From contig NZ_VWOJ01000001.1 of the NCBI RefSeq assembly GCF_008630495.1, positions 434,001 through 498,000 on the forward strand: a DNA stretch of 64,000 nucleotides, read 5' to 3'. The stretch comes from Alkalicaulis satelles. Its GTDB lineage: Bacteria; Pseudomonadota; Alphaproteobacteria; Caulobacterales; Maricaulaceae. Both the position numbers and the translations under genes were made by a program. The first letter of the stretch is position 1, and each line of letters starts with the position of its first letter. This document shows, in pieces, positions 14,955 through 24,670 of the stretch. Below the pieces are notes generated by a model, which worked only from the letters and a program-made list of their open reading frames with translations, was not told the DNA's origin and did no database searches.

Positions 14955-17474
14955 ATGATTCTCAAACGCGACTCCAGGCGCGGCCGGACCGGGGCGCGAA
15001 AGACGGCCCAGAGCCTGCGCCGGGGTGCGTCTTCACGGCTGGCGCTGATGCTGGTCATGGGGTTTGTGCTGGCGTTTGGCGGGGTCATCTCCATCAAGCT
15101 TTATCAGGACTGGCGCGCCGCTGAATCCGCCGTGGAAGCCGCCCAGACCCGCAACGCCGCTTTCATCGCCGAGCGCCTGTCGGGGCGGATCGCCGAAGTG
15201 CGCAGCGCCCTGGCCATGACCGCCGCCCAGCTGGACGCCCTTTCCCCCGCCGGGGCGGCGCGCAACGCCAGCCAGGCTCTGGAGACGCTGACGCGCCCCG
15301 CCTGGGTTGAGGGCGCAGCGCTGCTCCTGCCCGACGGGCGGATCATCTCCAGTCTGGACTTGCCCGACACCGTCCTGCGCAATGCCGCAGATGACGCCCT
15401 GGCGGCCGGACAGGGCGTGGCGGCGCGCGCTGGCAGCCCCCACCCCATCGTCTCGGCGCATCCGGTGCGCCTGGCCGACGGCACGGTGGGCGCCGTGCTC
15501 GCCTTCATCAACCCGAACGCCCTTTTGCCGGGCCAGGCCGGTGAAGAGATCGCCTTCCTCACCGATGCATCCGGGCGGCTCCTGGCGCTCAAGCCCGCAG
15601 CCTCCTTTGACGGCGCGCCTCTGGCCGCTGAACGCGTAGGGCTCGATCCCGGCGCAGTCGCGCGCATGGCCGAGCGCGGCGGCGCCATGCGCGGCGCGCA
15701 GCTGGCGGGCGCAGACAGCGTCCTGGGCGCGGCCTCGGTGGCGGGCGCGCCGCTCCACGCCCTCACCCTGGGGCCTGGCGCGGTCAATAGCACCACATGG
15801 CGTCAGACGCTGTTGTTCAATCTCCTATTGTTCGCCGCCACGCTGGGGGCGTCGGTGGCGCTGTTCCTGGTGCTGCGAAAGCGCATCGGCGAGCTGGGGG
15901 TGGCTGAAGGCATGCTGCGCGAATCCCAGAACCGGCTGACCCTCGCCATGGAGGGCGCGCGGGTCGGGGTGTGGGACTGGGATCTGGAATCCGACAGCGT
16001 GCTGCTGACGGAGTCCTTCGCCCAGATTCTCGGACGCACCCGGGCCGAGGAAGTGTCCGGGCCGGAATTCCTGCTGCTGATCAGCGAGGAGGACCGCAAC
16101 AAGGTGCGCGCCGCCTTGCGCAGCGCAGCCCAGACAGACGAGCTCGACGTCATGGTGCGCGCCGCCCAGCTGGCGGTCTGGTTCCAGATGCGCGGGCGCA
16201 TCATGGACGGCACGCGCCGCCTGGTGGGCGTGGCCATCGACATCACCGAACGCAAGGGCGCCCAGGCGCGCGTCCAGGCCGCCGAAAGCCGGCTCCGCGC
16301 GGCGCTGGAATCCATGACCGAGAGCTTTGTGCTGTGGGATTCAAGGCGCCGGCTGATGCTCTGGAACCGCAAGTTTCGCGAGTTTTTCGGCCTCTCCGAC
16401 ACCGCGTTGCGCGGCAATATGCGCTATGAGGAAGTGGAGGCGATGGCCGCCAAGGCCATTGCCCGCGTGCATGGCGAACCAGGGGCGGATTCCTACGAGC
16501 TGGAGCTTAAGGACGGGCGCTGGCTGCATTACTCCGACCGCCGCACCAATGATGGCGGCATCGTCAGTGTGGGCGCGGACATCACCGCCCTGAAGACCCA
16601 GGAAACCGCCCTGCGCGACAATGAGCGCGCCCTGCGCCGCACGGTGGAGAATCTCAAGCTCAGCCAGGCGCGCGTGGAGGAGCTGGCCGAGGCCCACCAG
16701 CAGGAGCGGGTGCGCGCCGAGGAAGCCAATCGCTCCAAATCGGAATTCCTGGCCAATATGTCCCATGAGCTGCGCACGCCGCTCAACGCCATCAACGGCT
16801 TCTCCGAGATCATGGCGGGGGAAATGTTCGGCCCCCTCGGTGATGAGCGCTACAAGGGCTATGTCACCGATATTCTGGGGTCCGGCCAGCATTTATTGTC
16901 CCTGATCAACGACATCCTCGACATGTCGAAGATCGAGGCGGGCAAGATGCAGCTCCAGACCGAGCTGATCCTGCCCGGCGATGTGATCGAGCAGTGCGTG
17001 CGCATCATGCGTGCGCGCGCCGAGGAGAAATCCATCACGCTTGCCGTGGAAGCCGAAAGCCTTCCCGAGATCGAGGCCGATCCGCGCGCCCTCAAGCAAG
17101 TCCTGCTCAATCTCATGTCCAACGCGGTCAAGTTCACCCCCGAGGGCGGCGCGGTGAAAGTGCGCGGGTTCGACGCCGCCGACGGCGTGGTGCTGCAGGT
17201 GGCCGATACCGGCATCGGCATCCCCGCCGAGCATCTGCCCCGTCTGGGCAGGCCGTTTGAACAGATTGAAAGCCAGACCGCCAAAAGCCATCAGGGCTCC
17301 GGCCTGGGGCTGGCCCTGTCCAAATCACTGATCGAGCTGCATGGCGGCACGCTGCGCATCGACTCAGCGCCGGGCAAGGGCACCACCGTGTCCTTTTCGC
17401 TGCCCGCACGCCTGGAAGCCCCGGCCCCGGTTGAGAGCGATCCTGCGGGCTTGCAGCAAGCCGGTCAGGCTTGA
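14955..17474 (+). CDS. PAS-domain sensor histidine kinase (PleC/DivJ-like)
   Basis: An 839-aa membrane kinase. One hydrophobic segment lies near the N-terminus (RLALMLVMGFVLAFGGV), followed by a roughly 220-residue extracytoplasmic region and a second membrane segment around residue 285 (LLFNLLLFAATLGASVALF). Two PAS-like domains follow (LTLAMEGARVGVWDWDLES; ALESMTESFVLWD) with a helical linker. The HisKA domain has H604 in NMSHELRTPLNA, and the ATPase has N (NLMSNAVKF), G1 (VADTGIGIP) and G2 (GSGLGLALS) boxes. The HisKA sequence with GPLGDERYKGYVTDI resembles PleC/DivJ kinases. I prefer the ATG at 14955; a GTG at 14907 is possible. The likely partner is the upstream response regulator. Confidence 0.92.
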   Translation: MILKRDSRRGRTGARKTAQSLRRGASSRLALMLVMGFVLAFGGVISIKLYQDWRAAESAVEAAQTRNAAFIAERLSGRIAEVRSALAMTAAQLDALSPAGAARNASQALETLTRPAWVEGAALLLPDGRIISSLDLPDTVLRNAADDALAAGQGVAARAGSPHPIVSAHPVRLADGTVGAVLAFINPNALLPGQAGEEIAFLTDASGRLLALKPAASFDGAPLAAERVGLDPGAVARMAERGGAMRGAQLAGADSVLGAASVAGAPLHALTLGPGAVNSTTWRQTLLFNLLLFAATLGASVALFLVLRKRIGELGVAEGMLRESQNRLTLAMEGARVGVWDWDLESDSVLLTESFAQILGRTRAEEVSGPEFLLLISEEDRNKVRAALRSAAQTDELDVMVRAAQLAVWFQMRGRIMDGTRRLVGVAIDITERKGAQARVQAAESRLRAALESMTESFVLWDSRRRLMLWNRKFREFFGLSDTALRGNMRYEEVEAMAAKAIARVHGEPGADSYELELKDGRWLHYSDRRTNDGGIVSVGADITALKTQETALRDNERALRRTVENLKLSQARVEELAEAHQQERVRAEEANRSKSEFLANMSHELRTPLNAINGFSEIMAGEMFGPLGDERYKGYVTDILGSGQHLLSLINDILDMSKIEAGKMQLQTELILPGDVIEQCVRIMRARAEEKSITLAVEAESLPEIEADPRALKQVLLNLMSNAVKFTPEGGAVKVRGFDAADGVVLQVADTGIGIPAEHLPRLGRPFEQIESQTAKSHQGSGLGLALSKSLIELHGGTLRIDSAPGKGTTVSFSLPARLEAPAPVESDPAGLQQAGQA

Positions 17475-17490
17475 GCGCGCTGACCCGGGC

Positions 17491-17841
17491 TCAGTTCACA
17501 CCGCCAGGGCGGGCCTTGACGATATAGCGCTCGCCGTCAAATCCATCGAAGAATTCCGGCGCAGAAGGGTGGCCCACCGCGCCATTGTGAGCGTCGGGCA
17601 AAAGATTCTGCTCAGACACGTAGGCCATGTAAAAGCTTTCCGAGTTTTCCGCGAGCAGATGATAAAAGGGTTGGTCCTTGCGCGGCCGGATGGCCTCGGG
17701 GATGGAGAGCCACCACTCTTCGCTATTGGCGAATTGCGGATCCACGTCGAACACCACACCCCGGAAAGGAAACAGGCGGTGGCGCACCACGTCGCCAAGC
17801 GCGAATCTGGCGTGTCTGAGCGGCGCGTCCGGCTGGGTCAT
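17491..17841 (-). CDS. hspQ: heat shock protein HspQ (hemimethylated-DNA-binding/YccV fold)
   Basis: A 116-aa protein with the HspQ/YccV fold: FALGDVVRHRLFPFRGVVFD at the N-terminus, then the conserved PFYHLLAENSE segment and AYVSEQNLLPD. In enterobacteria HspQ is a heat-shock protein that enhances Lon proteolysis and affects DnaA stability. In this organism that role is inferred. The ATG at 17841 is preceded by AGGAGG at nine bases; a GTG at 17844 has a six-base spacing and is equally possible. It ends 16 bases from the stop of the sensor kinase, convergently. Confidence 0.9.
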   Translation of the reverse strand: MTQPDAPLRHARFALGDVVRHRLFPFRGVVFDVDPQFANSEEWWLSIPEAIRPRKDQPFYHLLAENSESFYMAYVSEQNLLPDAHNGAVGHPSAPEFFDGFDGERYIVKARPGGVN

Positions 17842-18053
17842 CACACTTGGCCTCCTTCAGGACGCTCAGATAAGCAATTTGCGCGCCGGTTCCAGCTAGC
17901 GGCTTCACAGACGGGCGCCGCGCATAGCTTACGTGATCTCAGAAGCGTGTTATCCTGACAGATAATTGAAGTCAGCGCTGGTTGTGCTGCGCTATGGCTG
18001 CGCCCCTGTTCCAGGCGGCGCGCTGCGTACGGGCTGGCGCTACAGGGACGCGC

Positions 18054-19169
18054 ATGATGGCGAAGGACGCCGCAGGGCCCGATTCGCCGCGCCCGGACAC
18101 CGCAAGGCCGTCCCGCAAGGGTCCGCCCGATACGGTCTACGGGGCGATTGATCTGGGCACGAATAATTGCCGCATGCTGCTGGCGCGCAAGTCGCCGGGC
18201 GGTTTTCGCGTGATCGACGCCTATTCGCGCATTGTCCGGCTGGGCGAAGGCCTGTTGTCATCCGGACGCCTCTCCGAACCGGCCATGACCCGCGCCATCG
18301 AGGCGCTGAGCGTATGCGCAGACCGGGTCAAGCGCCGCAATGTGACGCGCCTGCGCGCCATCGCCACAGAAGCCTGCCGGGCCGCCGACAATAGCGATGA
18401 ATTTCTTGAGCGCGCGCGCGCGGCCACCGGGCTGGAGCTTGAGATCATCACCGCCGAGGAAGAGGCGCGCCTGGCTGTCCAGGGCAGCCTGGACCTGCTG
18501 GATCCCGAGATGGACGCCGCGCTGGTGCTGGATATTGGCGGCGGCTCAACCGAGTTGTGCTGGGTGGATCTGGCCGAATGGCGCACGCGCGGCGGGCTCA
18601 AATCCGGCGGCCGCCCGCCCTTGCGCGGCTGGTCCACCATGCCGCTGGGCGTGGTGACCTTGTCAGACCGCTTCCCCGAACCGTCGGACCCGGCCTTGCG
18701 TGAAACCTGGTATCAGGACATGAAAGCGTGCGCGGCCCAGCATCTGCGCCCGCCGCGCGGGGCCCGGCGCCTGCGCCCTGTGTTCAATGCCGGGCGCGCC
18801 CATCTGGTGGGCACGTCGGGCACGGTGACGTCTGTGGCGGGCGTGCATCTCAATCTCGAGCGCTATGTGCGCGACAAGGTCGACGGCATGTGGATGAGCA
18901 CCGCCGAAGCGCGCGAGGCCTGCCTGCGCCTGGCGGTGCAGGACCGGGCCGGACGCGCGCGCCAGGGCTGTATCGGCGATGACCGCGCCGATCTGGTGCT
19001 GGCGGGCTGCGCCATCTATGAAGCGGTGATGGACGCCTGGCCCACCGAGCGCGTGCGGGTCGGCGACCGGGGCCTGCGCGAAGGCATACTTCTGGGCCTC
19101 ATGCGCCCGCGCAAGCGGCGCGGATCGCGCGGCCGCACCCGCTCACGAAGAGGCAAGGCGAAATCATGA
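18054..19169 (+). CDS. Ppx/GppA family exopolyphosphatase
   Basis: A 371-aa member of the ASKHA superfamily. The phosphate-1 motif [14 protein letters not shown] is followed by RIVRLGEGL, the [14 protein letters not shown] segment and the phosphate-2 motif [13 protein letters not shown] short, proline-rich N-terminal extension of about 30 residues and a basic C-terminal tail ([16 protein letters not shown]) flank the domain. It is shorter than E. coli Ppx because it lacks the C-terminal HD-like half, as in many alphaproteobacterial homologues. Hydrolysis of polyphosphate or pppGpp is the family role. The stop overlaps rlmE (ATGA); the ppx-rlmE order is common in alphaproteobacteria. Confidence 0.9.
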   Translation: MMAKDAAGPDSPRPDTARPSRKGPPDTVYGAIDLGTNNCRMLLARKSPGGFRVIDAYSRIVRLGEGLLSSGRLSEPAMTRAIEALSVCADRVKRRNVTRLRAIATEACRAADNSDEFLERARAATGLELEIITAEEEARLAVQGSLDLLDPEMDAALVLDIGGGSTELCWVDLAEWRTRGGLKSGGRPPLRGWSTMPLGVVTLSDRFPEPSDPALRETWYQDMKACAAQHLRPPRGARRLRPVFNAGRAHLVGTSGTVTSVAGVHLNLERYVRDKVDGMWMSTAEAREACLRLAVQDRAGRARQGCIGDDRADLVLAGCAIYEAVMDAWPTERVRVGDRGLREGILLGLMRPRKRRGSRGRTRSRRGKAKS

Positions 19170-19894
19170 GCGGCGCAGGCGATGATGAAGACGAACCGCG
19201 CCGCCGGCGCCGGTCCGGTCCGGTCACCAAGGGCGGGGATGCGCGCGCGGCCAAGCAGCTGCGCACCCGGGTGAAGACCGCGCGCGGGCGCAAGCACTCC
19301 TCCCAGCGCTGGCTCGACCGCCAGCTCAACGACCCCTATGTGGCCCGCGCCCGGCAGGAAGGCTATCGCTCGCGCGCCGCCTACAAGCTGATCGAGCTGG
19401 ACGACAAGTTCGGCCTGATCCGGCCCGGCATGCGGGTGGCTGATCTGGGCGCGGCGCCGGGCGGCTGGGCGCAAGTGGCGCTCAAGCGCGGCGCCGGCCA
19501 TGTGGCGGGCGTGGATCTTCTGGAGATCGCCCCCATTCCCGGCGCCATCCTGTTGCATATGGACTTCACCGAGCCTGAAGCCGCCGAAGCGCTCAAAGAG
19601 GCGCTGGGCGGCCCGGCCGATCTGGTGCTGTCAGATCTCGCGCCCTGGACCACCGGTCACAAGGCCACCGATCATTTGCGCATCGTCGCCCTGGTGGAGA
19701 CCGCAGCGCTGTTCGCCATGGACGTGCTCAAACCCGGCGGGACATTCGTCGCCAAGGTGTTCCAGGGGGGCGCGTCCCATGACGTGCTCGACGCGCTCAA
19801 GACCCGGTTTGACAAGGTGCGCCACTACAAGCCGCCCGCCAGCCGCACCGAGAGTGCGGAAACCTTCCTGATCGCCCAGGGTTTTAAGGGTTAA
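19166..19894 (+). CDS. rlmE: 23S rRNA (uridine-2552 2'-O)-methyltransferase RlmE (FtsJ/RrmJ)
   Basis: A 242-aa SAM-dependent methyltransferase that modifies U2552 in the ribosomal A loop. The catalytic K-D-K-E set can be followed: [12 protein letters not shown] (Lys), [12 protein letters not shown] (Asp), [11 protein letters not shown] (Lys) and [11 protein letters not shown] (Glu). The SAM site is [13 protein letters not shown]. It has an Arg-rich N-terminal extension of about 45 residues, absent from the E. coli enzyme and typical of alphaproteobacterial homologues, perhaps for rRNA contact. It is translationally coupled to ppx. A conserved-core hairpin element begins two bases after its stop codon. 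Confidence 0.95.
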   Translation: MSGAGDDEDEPRRRRRSGPVTKGGDARAAKQLRTRVKTARGRKHSSQRWLDRQLNDPYVARARQEGYRSRAAYKLIELDDKFGLIRPGMRVADLGAAPGGWAQVALKRGAGHVAGVDLLEIAPIPGAILLHMDFTEPEAAEALKEALGGPADLVLSDLAPWTTGHKATDHLRIVALVETAALFAMDVLKPGGTFVAKVFQGGASHDVLDALKTRFDKVRHYKPPASRTESAETFLIAQGFKG

Positions 19895-19895
19895 A

Positions 19896-19940
19896 GGCTT
19901 TTCAGCAAAAGTGGGAACCGGTTTTGCGGTTCGAAAAGCC
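19896..19940 (+). repeat. GGGAACCGG-core hairpin element, copy 1
   Basis: Nested inverted repeats: outer arms GGCTTTTC (19896-19903) and GAAAAGCC (19933-19940), inner arms GCAAAA (19905-19910) and TTTTGC (19922-19927), around the core AAGTGGGAACCGGTTTT (19909-19925). It sits directly after the rlmE stop, between convergent rlmE and der. A second copy with the same 17-nt core but different complementary arms is at 51049-51096. A similar palindrome is, to my knowledge, widespread in alphaproteobacterial intergenic DNA. There is no U-run, so it is not a textbook terminator. Confidence 0.8.
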
Positions 19941-19956
19941 GGCCTCTGATAATGCT

Positions 19957-21375
19957 CTAGGACTTTTTGGCGTACGGGTTGGCGCCCGCCTTTACGATCA
20001 GGCGGATCGGCACGCCGGGCAGATCAAAAGCTTCGCGCAAGCCATTGATCAGATAGCGCTTGTAGCTTTCTGGCAGATAGGCTGCGCGCGAGGCCATCAG
20101 CACGAAGGTGGGCGGGCGGGCCTTGGTCTGGGCCATGTAGCGCGGCTTGACCCGCTTGCCATCGACAGACGGCGGGGGATGGCGCTGTGTCATTTCGCCC
20201 AGCCAGTCATTGAGATCGCGGGTCTTGACCTTGGCGTTCCAGTTGCGGTGCAGCCCCTTCACCGCCGGCATGATGTGGTCGAGCCCGCGCCCGGTCACCG
20301 CCGATAGCGGGATCAGCGGCGCGCCTTTCACCTGCGGCAGCAGCCGCTCGAACGCCTCGCGCATTTCGGCCAGGCGCGCCTGTTTGTCAGCGACCAGATC
20401 CCATTTGGTCAGGATCACGATCAGGCCCCGGCCCTCGGCTTCCACCCTTGCGGCGATATTGAGGTCCTGCTTTTCGAACGGCCGCTCGGCGTCCACCAGC
20501 AGCAGCACGATCTCGGCGAACTTGATGGCGCGCAGCGTGTCGGCGGCGCTCATGCGCTCGATACGGTCATCCACCTTGCCGCGCTTGCGCAGGCCCGCGG
20601 TGTCGTGCAGGCGCACGCGCCGGCCTTCCCACTCCCACTCCACGGCAATGGCGTCGCGCGTCAGACCCGCTTCCGGGCCGGTGATCACGCGCTCCTGGCC
20701 GATCAGGGCGTTGACCAGGGTGGACTTGCCCACATTGGGCCGGCCCACCACGGCAATGCGCAGCGGCGCGCCCTCGTCCGGGGCGTCATCGGAATCAGGA
20801 TCAAACCCGGGATCCTCGGCGTCGGTGGAGATTTCCGCCTCGTCTGGGTCCGTTTCGGGCCGGGTATCGAGATTGATGCCGTCAAGCTCAACGATCAGGC
20901 GCTGGAAGAGATCGCTCATCCCCTCCCCGTGTGCGGCGGAGATGGGCACCGGCTCGCCCAGGCCCACCGACCATGCGTCGCCCAGCCCGGCCTCGCCGCG
21001 CGCGCCCTCGCACTTGTTGACCGCCAGAATGACGGGCCGGCCGGCCTTGCGCAGAAGATCGGCGAAGCGCTGGTCCAGCGCGGTCACGCCCTCGCGCCCG
21101 TCGATCAGGAAAATGCACACATCGGCGTCCTGAAGCGCGCGCTCGGTCTGGGCGCGCATGCGCGCCTCGATTCCCGTAGCGGCGTCTTCATAGCCTGCGG
21201 TGTCGATCAGGCGCAGATCCAGATCGCCGAGCCGCCCGCGCGCCTCGCGCCGGTCGCGGGTGATTCCGGGACGGTCGTCCACAATCGCCAGCGGCTTGCC
21301 CGCCAGGCGGTTGAACAGGGTGGACTTGCCCACATTGGGGCGCCCGACAATGGCAAGGGCTGGCAGGCGTCGCAC
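19957..21375 (-). CDS. der: ribosome biogenesis GTPase Der (EngA)
   Basis: A 472-aa double GTPase needed for 50S subunit assembly. Both G domains are visible, each with the P-loop GRPNVGKSTL (near residues 11 and 215), a DTAG switch II motif (LIDTAGYED; LHDTAGLRK) and NKCE/TKWD base-recognition motifs. The C-terminal KH-like domain (RDLNDWLGEMTQRHPPP) binds rRNA. An acidic insert of about 35 residues (DPDEAEISTDAEDPGFDPD) separates the two G domains, longer than in E. coli. It is the last gene of the yfgM-bamB-der minus-strand run, a classic neighbourhood. Confidence 0.97.
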   Translation of the reverse strand: MRRLPALAIVGRPNVGKSTLFNRLAGKPLAIVDDRPGITRDRREARGRLGDLDLRLIDTAGYEDAATGIEARMRAQTERALQDADVCIFLIDGREGVTALDQRFADLLRKAGRPVILAVNKCEGARGEAGLGDAWSVGLGEPVPISAAHGEGMSDLFQRLIVELDGINLDTRPETDPDEAEISTDAEDPGFDPDSDDAPDEGAPLRIAVVGRPNVGKSTLVNALIGQERVITGPEAGLTRDAIAVEWEWEGRRVRLHDTAGLRKRGKVDDRIERMSAADTLRAIKFAEIVLLLVDAERPFEKQDLNIAARVEAEGRGLIVILTKWDLVADKQARLAEMREAFERLLPQVKGAPLIPLSAVTGRGLDHIMPAVKGLHRNWNAKVKTRDLNDWLGEMTQRHPPPSVDGKRVKPRYMAQTKARPPTFVLMASRAAYLPESYKRYLINGLREAFDLPGVPIRLIVKAGANPYAKKS

Positions 21376-21405
21376 CGGTGGCTCCGTTGGATGATCCGTC
21401 CCCGC

Positions 21406-22809
21406 CTAGCGCAGGGCGATCAGGCGTCCGTTATTGGTGACGACCACGACGGTTTCGGCGGCGATGACAGGCGCGGCGAATACCGGATCGCCCAGATTGC
21501 GCGTGGCTGTGATCTCACCGTTGGACGCATCCACAATGGCCAGCTCGCCCTGGGACGACGCCAGCACCAGGCGGTCGCCCGCCAGCACCGGACCAGCCCA
21601 GGCGACACGGTTGCGGCGCCGGCGCTCGTTTTCGAACTGGCGCAGCTGGGTCAGCCAGACCACTTCGCCCTCATGGCGGTTAATGGCGACCAGCTGGGCC
21701 TCAGTGGTCACAAGGAAGATGTAATCGCCGGCCACAGCCGGGGTGTGCACCCCGCCCGCCGGCAGCGTCCAGCTCCGCTCGCCTGTGCGAAGATCGAGCG
21801 CCGCCATAACGCCGGAATGGCTCATGGCGTAAACCCGGTCGCCCAGAATCACCGGGCTGGCGGCGATATCATTGATGCTGGACATGGGCGTCAGCCCGCC
21901 CGCGCGGGTCAGCGCCTCGGTCCATAATTCGCGCCCGTTGGGCGCGCGCAGGGCCGCCACCTCGCCCGAGCTGTAAGGCGCGATCACGGTTTCGCCCAGC
22001 ACGGCGGGGCTGGGCGTGGCCAAGACGCGCGCGGTCTCCGCGATGGAGCGGTGCGACCACATCACCTCGCCATTTGAGGCGTCCAGAGCCAGCAATTCAT
22101 TGTCGTCGGTGGTCACCAGAACCCGGCCTTCAGAAATGGTCGGGGCGGAGTGATAGGGCGTCAGGGCGCGGCGGCGCCACAGCTCTTCGCCCGTGCTCGC
22201 GTCCAGCGCCACCAGGAAACGGCCGCCGGTATGGGCGAAAATGCGCCCGGAATCATAGCCGATGGAGCCGCCAAAAGTGGGCGGATGGCCCGATCCGCCG
22301 GTAAACGGCACCCAGGACCCGCCTGCAGAGGCGCTTCGGTCATCGCGCACATGCTTGCGCCAGCGCTCCGAACCGGTGTCGAGATCGCGCGCGGAAACAC
22401 GCCCTTCGGCGTCCATGGCGTAGACAACGCCGTCAGTGATGACCGGCCGGGCGCGCACGCGCCGGTCCCGGCTTGAGCCCGACCCGATATCCACCCGCCA
22501 CAGACGCTCCAGCGCGCCCGAGGCGCGCGTATGCTGCATGGCGTGGGTCGGGAAACCATCCGATTGCGGCCAGGCGCTGTTCACATAGGACCGCGGCAGA
22601 TTGACCGTTCCGGCCGTTTCGGGCGCCACAAGGCGGTCATCCAGCTGCAATACCGGCACCCGCTGGTCGCGCGGAGGCGCGTTGGGGTCTTCGCGATCAC
22701 CGCCGGAGAACGGATTGATGCTGCTCAGGCGCTCGCCCGCACCGCAGCCCGAGAGCGCCAGGCCGGCGCATAAAGCAAGCGCGAGCGGAAAAAATTTGCC
22801 TAGGCTCAT
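21406..22809 (-). CDS. bamB: BamB-like outer membrane assembly lipoprotein (PQQ-type beta-propeller)
   Basis: A 467-aa lipoprotein with signal peptide and lipobox ALSGC (C22). The mature part is built of eight propeller blades with repeated AxDxxTGExxW units, for example VALDASTGEELWRR, LALDASNGEVMWSH and AALDLRTGERSWTL. BamB is the scaffold subunit of the beta-barrel assembly machine in the outer membrane. It is longer than E. coli BamB (392 aa) because of a proline-rich N-terminal linker. The start overlaps the stop of the yfgM-like gene, and der follows after 30 bases. This context strongly supports BamB over a periplasmic PQQ enzyme. Confidence 0.9.
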   Translation of the reverse strand: MSLGKFFPLALALCAGLALSGCGAGERLSSINPFSGGDREDPNAPPRDQRVPVLQLDDRLVAPETAGTVNLPRSYVNSAWPQSDGFPTHAMQHTRASGALERLWRVDIGSGSSRDRRVRARPVITDGVVYAMDAEGRVSARDLDTGSERWRKHVRDDRSASAGGSWVPFTGGSGHPPTFGGSIGYDSGRIFAHTGGRFLVALDASTGEELWRRRALTPYHSAPTISEGRVLVTTDDNELLALDASNGEVMWSHRSIAETARVLATPSPAVLGETVIAPYSSGEVAALRAPNGRELWTEALTRAGGLTPMSSINDIAASPVILGDRVYAMSHSGVMAALDLRTGERSWTLPAGGVHTPAVAGDYIFLVTTEAQLVAINRHEGEVVWLTQLRQFENERRRRNRVAWAGPVLAGDRLVLASSQGELAIVDASNGEITATRNLGDPVFAAPVIAAETVVVVTNNGRLIALR

Positions 22810-23690
22810 CGCCCGTCCTCCTCATCATCAGACCCCTCGCCTGATGCATTCTGCTGTTGGATCCGGCGGATCATCTCCAGCGGATCCTCGCTTTCCTCGT
22901 CTGCAGTCTCACCGGCCACCCGGCGCAGTGTTTCGGGCAATTCAAGCGCCGCGCCGTCATCGGCCTCGCCAGGCAAGTCCAGAGGCGCCGCGTCCGTCTC
23001 CGGCGCGCTGTCCCCGATGATCTCCGGCTCGGCCTCGGCCGGCGGCGCGTTCTGGGCGATGAAGGCCAGCGCCTCCTGGGCCCGGCGCTGCACGCCCGGG
23101 GGCGCATCCAGGGCGAAGGTCAGCAATTCATAGCGCCGGCGGGCATCCTCCCAGCGCTCATCGCGCAGGGCGGCGGCGGCCATCAGCTCGCGCGCCAGCG
23201 GGCCGACATTGGATTCCGGACGGGTCAGGGGCTGAAGACGCAGATTGAGATCGTCCAGCGAGAGCTCGTCAAACAGGACCAGAACAGCGCGGTAGCGCGC
23301 CAGATCACGCGACAGGGACTCCGGCGAGCGCTCGGCGGCCTGTTCATACAGGCGCGCCGCTTCCGCCATGTCACCCATGGACTGGGCGATGGCGGCCCGG
23401 CGCATCAGGGCCAGGGCGGCGTAACCGCGCGGACCGCTTTCGGCCAGGGCGGCGAAAGCATTGTCAGCTTCATTGATCGCACCGGCCTCGTATAGCGAGG
23501 CGGCGGCCTGATAGGCGTCGGAAGCCGCATCGGACGCCTGGCGTGAAGCGTAGGACTGGTACTGATAGCCAGCAGCGCCCAGCACGATCGCCACGGCGGC
23601 GGCGGCCACCCACGGCCCCCATTTGCGCAACAGGGCCTGATAGCGCTCGCGGCGCAGTTCTTCTTCGACTTCGTCGAAAGCGTCAGCCAA
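22806..23690 (-). CDS. YfgM-like tetratricopeptide inner-membrane protein
   Basis: A 294-aa protein with a short cytosolic N-terminus (VEEELRRERYQALLRKWG), one membrane segment (about residues 26-44) and a periplasmic TPR-like helical domain (ADNAFAALAESGPRGYAALA and so on). The C-terminal 90 residues are acidic and low-complexity. YfgM is an ancillary SecYEG/PpiD-associated factor in E. coli, and its neighbour bamB here matches that operon. The terminal disordered tail (about residues 210-294) is not part of E. coli YfgM. The coupled overlap with bamB suggests co-expression. Confidence 0.85.
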   Translation of the reverse strand: MADAFDEVEEELRRERYQALLRKWGPWVAAAAVAIVLGAAGYQYQSYASRQASDAASDAYQAAASLYEAGAINEADNAFAALAESGPRGYAALALMRRAAIAQSMGDMAEAARLYEQAAERSPESLSRDLARYRAVLVLFDELSLDDLNLRLQPLTRPESNVGPLARELMAAAALRDERWEDARRRYELLTFALDAPPGVQRRAQEALAFIAQNAPPAEAEPEIIGDSAPETDAAPLDLPGEADDGAALELPETLRRVAGETADEESEDPLEMIRRIQQQNASGEGSDDEEDGR

Positions 23691-23792
23691 GACAGGGCTC
23701 CGGGTTGGTCTTCAAAATATGGCGCGACCCTAGCCGCGCCGTCAGTTACGGGCAACAACCCCATGCCGCTGGCGCCCGGTCAGGGCCAGCGC

Positions 23793-24620
23793 TCAGCCCG
23801 ATTTGGGCTTGTACACCTGATCGGGGCCGGGAAAGGCGCGCGCGCGCACGTCGGCGGCATATGCTTTCACACCGTCTTCAAACTGGCCCTTGAGATCGGC
23901 GTAGCGCTTCACAAAGCGCGGGGTCCAGTCGAACAGGCCCAGCATGTCGGGCGTGACCAGGATCTGGCCGTCGCAGGCCGCCGACGCGCCGATCCCGATG
24001 GTCGGGGCCTTCACCCTGGCTGTGATTTCGGCGGCCAGGTCCTCGGCCACACCCTCGATCACAATGGCGAAGGCGCCCGCCTCATCAGCAGCGACAGCTT
24101 CCTCGATCACCTTGGCCCGGCTGGCCGCGTCCCGGCCCTTGGCCTTGAAGCCGCCATCCGCCAGAGCCGCCTGGGGGCGCAGGCCCACATGACCGATCAC
24201 CGGTATCGCGCGCTCGGCCATGAAGCGGATGGTCTCGGCGATATAGACGCCGCTTTCCACCTTCACCGCCTGGCAGCCGGTCTCACGCAGGATGCGTGCG
24301 GCGTTGTCAAACGCCTGCTCGCGCGAACGCTCATAGGTGGAGAACGGCATGTCCACCGCCACCAGCGCCCGGTGCGATCCGCGCATCACGGCCTGGCCGT
24401 GCAGGATCATCATGTCGAGCGTCACCGGCAGGGTGTTGGGCAGGCCATGGACCACCATGCCCACCGAGTCCCCCACCAAAAGCAGATCGCAATGGGGATC
24501 GAGCAGCGCCGCCGTCGGCGCGTCATAGGCGGTCAGGCAGACCAGCGGCTCCCCACCCTTGCGCGCGCGCACCTGGGGGGGCGTGATACGCTTCACATCC
24601 GGTTTGGCCTGGGCCGACAT
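23793..24620 (-). CDS. panB: 3-methyl-2-oxobutanoate hydroxymethyltransferase
   Basis: A 275-aa enzyme transferring a hydroxymethyl group from 5,10-methylene-THF to alpha-ketoisovalerate to give ketopantoate, the first committed step of pantothenate and CoA synthesis. Family motifs: LTAYDAPTAALLD, the metal ligands in LLVGDSVGMVVHGLPNTLPVTLD, VDMPFSTY, and IPVIGHVGLRPQ; the catalytic Glu is in FAIVIEGV. panC is not adjacent. It is transcribed in the same direction as the flanking secG and yfgM-like genes with spacers of 50 and 102 bases. Confidence 0.96.
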   Translation of the reverse strand: MSAQAKPDVKRITPPQVRARKGGEPLVCLTAYDAPTAALLDPHCDLLLVGDSVGMVVHGLPNTLPVTLDMMILHGQAVMRGSHRALVAVDMPFSTYERSREQAFDNAARILRETGCQAVKVESGVYIAETIRFMAERAIPVIGHVGLRPQAALADGGFKAKGRDAASRAKVIEEAVAADEAGAFAIVIEGVAEDLAAEITARVKAPTIGIGASAACDGQILVTPDMLGLFDWTPRFVKRYADLKGQFEDGVKAYAADVRARAFPGPDQVYKPKSG

Positions 24621-24670
24621 GGATCGCCTCGCGCGCCGGACAGTTCCGGCTCATGAACGCACTGAACGGC

